From Alphaproteobacteria bacterium (GTDB lineage Bacteria; Pseudomonadota; Alphaproteobacteria; Rhizobiales; Devosiaceae): a DNA stretch of 16,902 bases. Below are positions 14,673 to 16,902 of the stretch, piece by piece; the first letter of the stretch is position 1, and each line of letters opens with the position of its first letter. A program made the translations under genes and the position numbers. The notes under the pieces were generated by a model, which did not search any database, was not told the DNA's origin, and saw nothing but the letters and a program-made list of their open reading frames with translations. Location of the stretch: positions 1 to 16,902 of the forward strand of contig JAHJOS010000664.1 in the NCBI GenBank assembly GCA_018820005.1. The letters run 5' to 3'.

Positions 14673-15572
14673 ATGGCAGAAATCAATCTCACGCTGATCC
14701 AGACCTTCTACCTCGTGGCGAGGCATGGATCCTATTCGGCGGCGTCACGCGAACTGAACCTGAGCTACCAGTCCGCCGCCAACCATGTGCGCCGGCTGGA
14801 ACAGCTCATGAATGAGCGGCTCGTCGAGTCCGATCAGGGCGCCAAGAAGATCCGGCTGACCCCGCGCGGCGTCGCCCTCTACAACCTGTTGCACCCTGAG
14901 CTGGAAATCATGCTGGAGCGGCTGGCACTGGTCGTGACCAGTCAGCGCCCGGTCCTGCGCATCGGCCTGCCGCAGGCCATTTTCTATTACCTGATGCCCG
15001 CCGTTCTGGCCGCCTTCCATGACAGGTTTCCCAACGTCGAGCTGATCGCCTATGAGCGCGACACGTCGCTGGCCGAACTGGTCAAGAACGGGAGCCTGGA
15101 CGTCTGCATCAATGAGCGGTTCTTTGGCGACCCCGTGGTGCCGCAAAGCCTGCTCGGCACCTATCATCTGAACCTGGTCTATCCCCGCAGCTGGGGGCCG
15201 CCGCCGCAGCCGGCAGACATTCCGCAATGGTCGCGCGGCAGACCCATGGTGACTTATGAGCCGGGGCAAACACTGCGCAACATGGCCATGGATTTCCTCG
15301 CCAAGGGCGGCGGCCAGACCGAGGCATCGACATCGGCCTCAGGCAGTTCGAGCGTCAAAAAATGCGTGGAGAGCGGCTTGGGCTTCGCCATCATCCCTGC
15401 CTGGTGCGTGGAGCCGGAAGACGCTGACCTCGCGCAGGTCAAGATCGATGTCTTGCCGCCGGTAAAGGTCTATTTCGGACAGGCCCTGTTCATGGCCAAG
15501 AACGTCTATGTACAGGCGTTGCACGAACAGTGCCGCCTCGGCCTGGTCGGTTCAGCGCTCGATGCGTCCTAG
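14673..15572 (+). CDS. LysR-family transcriptional regulator, divergent to the catabolic operon
   Basis: A 299-residue LysR-type regulator, the normal length. The N-terminal winged helix-turn-helix is NLTLIQTFYLVARHGSYSAA, then SRELNLSYQSAANHVRRLEQ (residues 4-43), with the usual wing LTPRGVALY. The linker helix and the periplasmic-binding-like effector domain follow, opening at PVLRIGLPQAIFYYLMPAVL. ATG 14673 has AGGAG at 14658-14662 with 10 bases of spacing and gives the right N-terminus; the frame stays open far upstream, but that part overlaps the flavoprotein gene. LysR regulators often activate a divergent target in response to a substrate or intermediate, and the ten-gene operon is the obvious target. 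The effector is unknown. The gene ends at TAG, and no clear terminator is seen after it. Confidence 0.95.
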   Translation: MAEINLTLIQTFYLVARHGSYSAASRELNLSYQSAANHVRRLEQLMNERLVESDQGAKKIRLTPRGVALYNLLHPELEIMLERLALVVTSQRPVLRIGLPQAIFYYLMPAVLAAFHDRFPNVELIAYERDTSLAELVKNGSLDVCINERFFGDPVVPQSLLGTYHLNLVYPRSWGPPPQPADIPQWSRGRPMVTYEPGQTLRNMAMDFLAKGGGQTEASTSASGSSSVKKCVESGLGFAIIPAWCVEPEDADLAQVKIDVLPPVKVYFGQALFMAKNVYVQALHEQCRLGLVGSALDAS

Positions 15573-16327
15573 GGGCGACACGAGATCAGTCAGAAGCCGT
15601 TGAAGGACGCGCTGAGGATTCTCGCGCTGCTGACCTTTGGAATGCGTGGGACACAGATTGGGCGCCCGCGAACTTCAGAAACAATGTTGGCGGCTGGCGT
15701 CCAGGCACCCGGGGCTTGTTGTCCGGACCGCCACCCGGAGACGCCGGTAAAGCAGGGTTCTCGGGGGCTTGGGCGTCTTTGGAGCTGATTGACGCATGAG
15801 TTTTCAATGCTGACGTCCTGGTCGGCCTCGCTGTATCTGGCTCCGACGTTGCGCGGCCGCGTGTCTACATTCGGTCTGGTCCAGAAAGCTGCTTTGAGTC
15901 GTCATTTAAGGGCCGCTTGCTATTGGCCACTGCCCAATAGCCGACCATTCCCTTTCATCCCATTTCTGTCATCCGCCAGGACACAGGCAACGGCCCGACT
16001 GGGGGGCCGATACCGACAGGGAGCTGGCGAATATGAATGCAAGAGGGCTGGCATTTCACCTTGGTTCGGATCTTCGAACTTTGTCTTGCAAAGCCTGGGC
16101 GTGACGGGGGGCGTTGCCGCATCACCGAGTAACCGAACCGCTAACCACCAAGTCGGCCCGCCCTCTTTGGCATTCCATCAAGTACAATTCCTACCCTCGA
16201 CGGGAGAGACAGCCGCCTATCAAAACCTGTTCTCCCGACCTTTTATGGGTCGCAGGACGGTTCCTCATGGCCTGTTCTGAACACGAGAAGCAGATCACGG
16301 ACCGTCCCGCCCTTTATGCCGGCTAAG
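15573..16327. other. About 755 bp without a convincing gene
   Basis: This lies between the convergent LysR and Gfo/Idh/MocA genes. Frames up to 163 codons exist (15789-16280 plus), but they have no domain, are rich in shuffled composition and lack a good ribosome binding site. Structural features seen are an 8-bp hairpin at 15919-15941, a short GC hairpin at 15991-16009 (CGGCCC/GGGCCG), a 7-bp inverted pair CGGGAGA/TCTCCCG (16201-16207, 16231-16237), and GGACGGT/ACCGTCC (16255-16261, 16301-16307). It may be decayed gene sequence, but I cannot identify a source. Confidence 0.5.
15919..15941. repeat. Perfect 8-bp hairpin in the convergent intergenic region
   Basis: GCTATTGG (15919-15926) and CCAATAGC (15934-15941) enclose a 7-base loop, CCACTGC. 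No T run follows directly on either strand. It may be a weak factor-dependent terminator element, a small intergenic repeat unit or chance. Confidence 0.4.
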
Positions 16328-16902
16328 TCATAGGGTCACCCACTGCCCCGACTTACCGGAAGCGATGATCGCATCGCAGACGCGATTTGCTTCCAGAGCC
16401 TCGCGAAAGGTGGGAGCGGCTGGTTTGCCGGTGCGGATGCCGTCCAGGAAATCCGCCACCTGGTGGGTAAAAGAATGCTCGTAGCCGATAATGAGCCCGG
16501 GAACCCACCATTTGCCCAGATAGGGGTGGTCGCCATCGGTGACCAGAATATCGGTCCAGCCGCGTTGCGCGCCCTCAATGCCGTGATCAAAATACTGCAG
16601 CCGGTTGAGGTCCTCCAGATCCCAGGCCAGAGAACCTTTCTCGCCATTGATTTCGAGCGTGTAGCCCGCCTTGTGGCCGCGCGCATACCGGGTCGATTCA
16701 AAGGTTCCCATGGCGCCATTGGCAAAGCGCGCCATGACCGCGGCGGCATCGTCAATGCCAACGCTCTTCATCTCGCCGCTGATGGCGTCGCGGCGCTCCT
16801 TGATGAAGGTTTCCGTCATCGCCGTGAGTGCGGTGACACTGCCATTGATCCAGAGCGCCGTATCGAGGCAATGCGCCAGCAGATCGCCGGTGACACCTGA
16901 CC
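16328..16902 (-). CDS. Gfo/Idh/MocA-family dehydrogenase, C-terminal part
   Basis: The frame is open to the right edge, so the N-terminal Rossmann domain lies outside the window; 190 residues plus stop are seen. The partial sequence opens with SGVTGDLLAHCLDTALWINGS, the usual family helix carrying the conserved D..H..D pattern. It then reads MTETFIKER, GTFESTRYARGHKAG, WWVPGLIIGYEHSF and VADFLDGIRTGKPAAPTFREA. The WW.PG.IIGYEH motif is common in sugar/polyol dehydrogenases of rhizobial ABC sugar operons (ThuB-like and inositol dehydrogenase-like). ATG 16819 is internal and not the start. The likely reaction is NAD(P)-dependent oxidation of a sugar or sugar derivative. It converges with the LysR gene and is probably part of a separate sugar-use operon to the right. 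Confidence 0.93.
   Translation of the reverse strand, partial: SGVTGDLLAHCLDTALWINGSVTALTAMTETFIKERRDAISGEMKSVGIDDAAAVMARFANGAMGTFESTRYARGHKAGYTLEINGEKGSLAWDLEDLNRLQYFDHGIEGAQRGWTDILVTDGDHPYLGKWWVPGLIIGYEHSFTHQVADFLDGIRTGKPAAPTFREALEANRVCDAIIASGKSGQWVTL

Noticed and set aside
15789..16280. A 163-codon plus-strand frame in the convergent gap
   Set aside because: No domain, no ribosome binding site, and a composition unlike the neighbouring genes.
1..16902. CRISPR arrays, tRNA or rRNA genes, phage or toxin-antitoxin and defence genes
   Set aside because: No spaced direct-repeat array, tRNA-like cloverleaf, rRNA segment or recognisable defence protein was seen on either strand.

Overview
The window is a GC-rich stretch of a proteobacterial chromosome. 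Protein similarity recognised by eye (Gfo/Idh/MocA, CydB/CydX, polar-amino-acid ABC transporter) and dense minus-strand operons fit an alphaproteobacterium, probably Hyphomicrobiales (Devosia/Rhizobium-like). That placement is inference; there is no rRNA or other phylogenetic marker.

Layout. (1) 1-1094, plus strand: the 3' part of cydB, the tiny gene cydX, and a strong probably bidirectional hairpin terminator. (2) 1122-3572, minus: one large 816-residue protein of unrecognised function, with an N-terminal beta-sandwich-like part and a central helical toroid-like part, converging on cydX. (3) 3573-4980: a low-GC noncoding stretch, then a decayed 5'-truncated IS3-family element whose transposase is broken into several frames. 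(4) 5088-14502, minus: a compact ten-gene catabolic operon, the main interest of the window. In transcription order it encodes a three-part FAD/[2Fe-2S] amino-acid (imino-acid) dehydrogenase of the HcnABC / octopine oxidase / D-hydroxyproline dehydrogenase type, an aldehyde dehydrogenase, a DapB-family reductase, a DapA-family aldolase/deaminase, a periplasmic binding protein, one permease, one ATPase, and a saccharopine-dehydrogenase-like oxidoreductase. (5) 14673-15572, plus: a divergent LysR regulator; the 170-bp divergent region carries a 7-bp inverted repeat (arm spacing 23 bp). (6) 15573-16327: about 755 bp with no convincing gene. (7) 16328-16902, minus: the C-terminal part of a Gfo/Idh/MocA dehydrogenase that runs off the window.

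How the operon may work. An amino-acid-like substrate is imported by the SBP/permease/ATPase, oxidised to an imine by the membrane-associated or soluble three-subunit flavoenzyme, processed by DapA/DapB-family enzymes, and a released semialdehyde is oxidised by the ALDH. The parts list resembles hydroxyproline catabolism (three-subunit dehydrogenase, DapA-family deaminase, semialdehyde dehydrogenase). It differs in having a DapB-family partner and a saccharopine-dehydrogenase-like enzyme, and in lacking a visible epimerase. The DapA-like protein keeps the full DHDPS-type catalytic set, while the DapB-like protein has Tyr in place of the usual first catalytic His. The substrate is not determined from sequence; two rival models are given in the findings.
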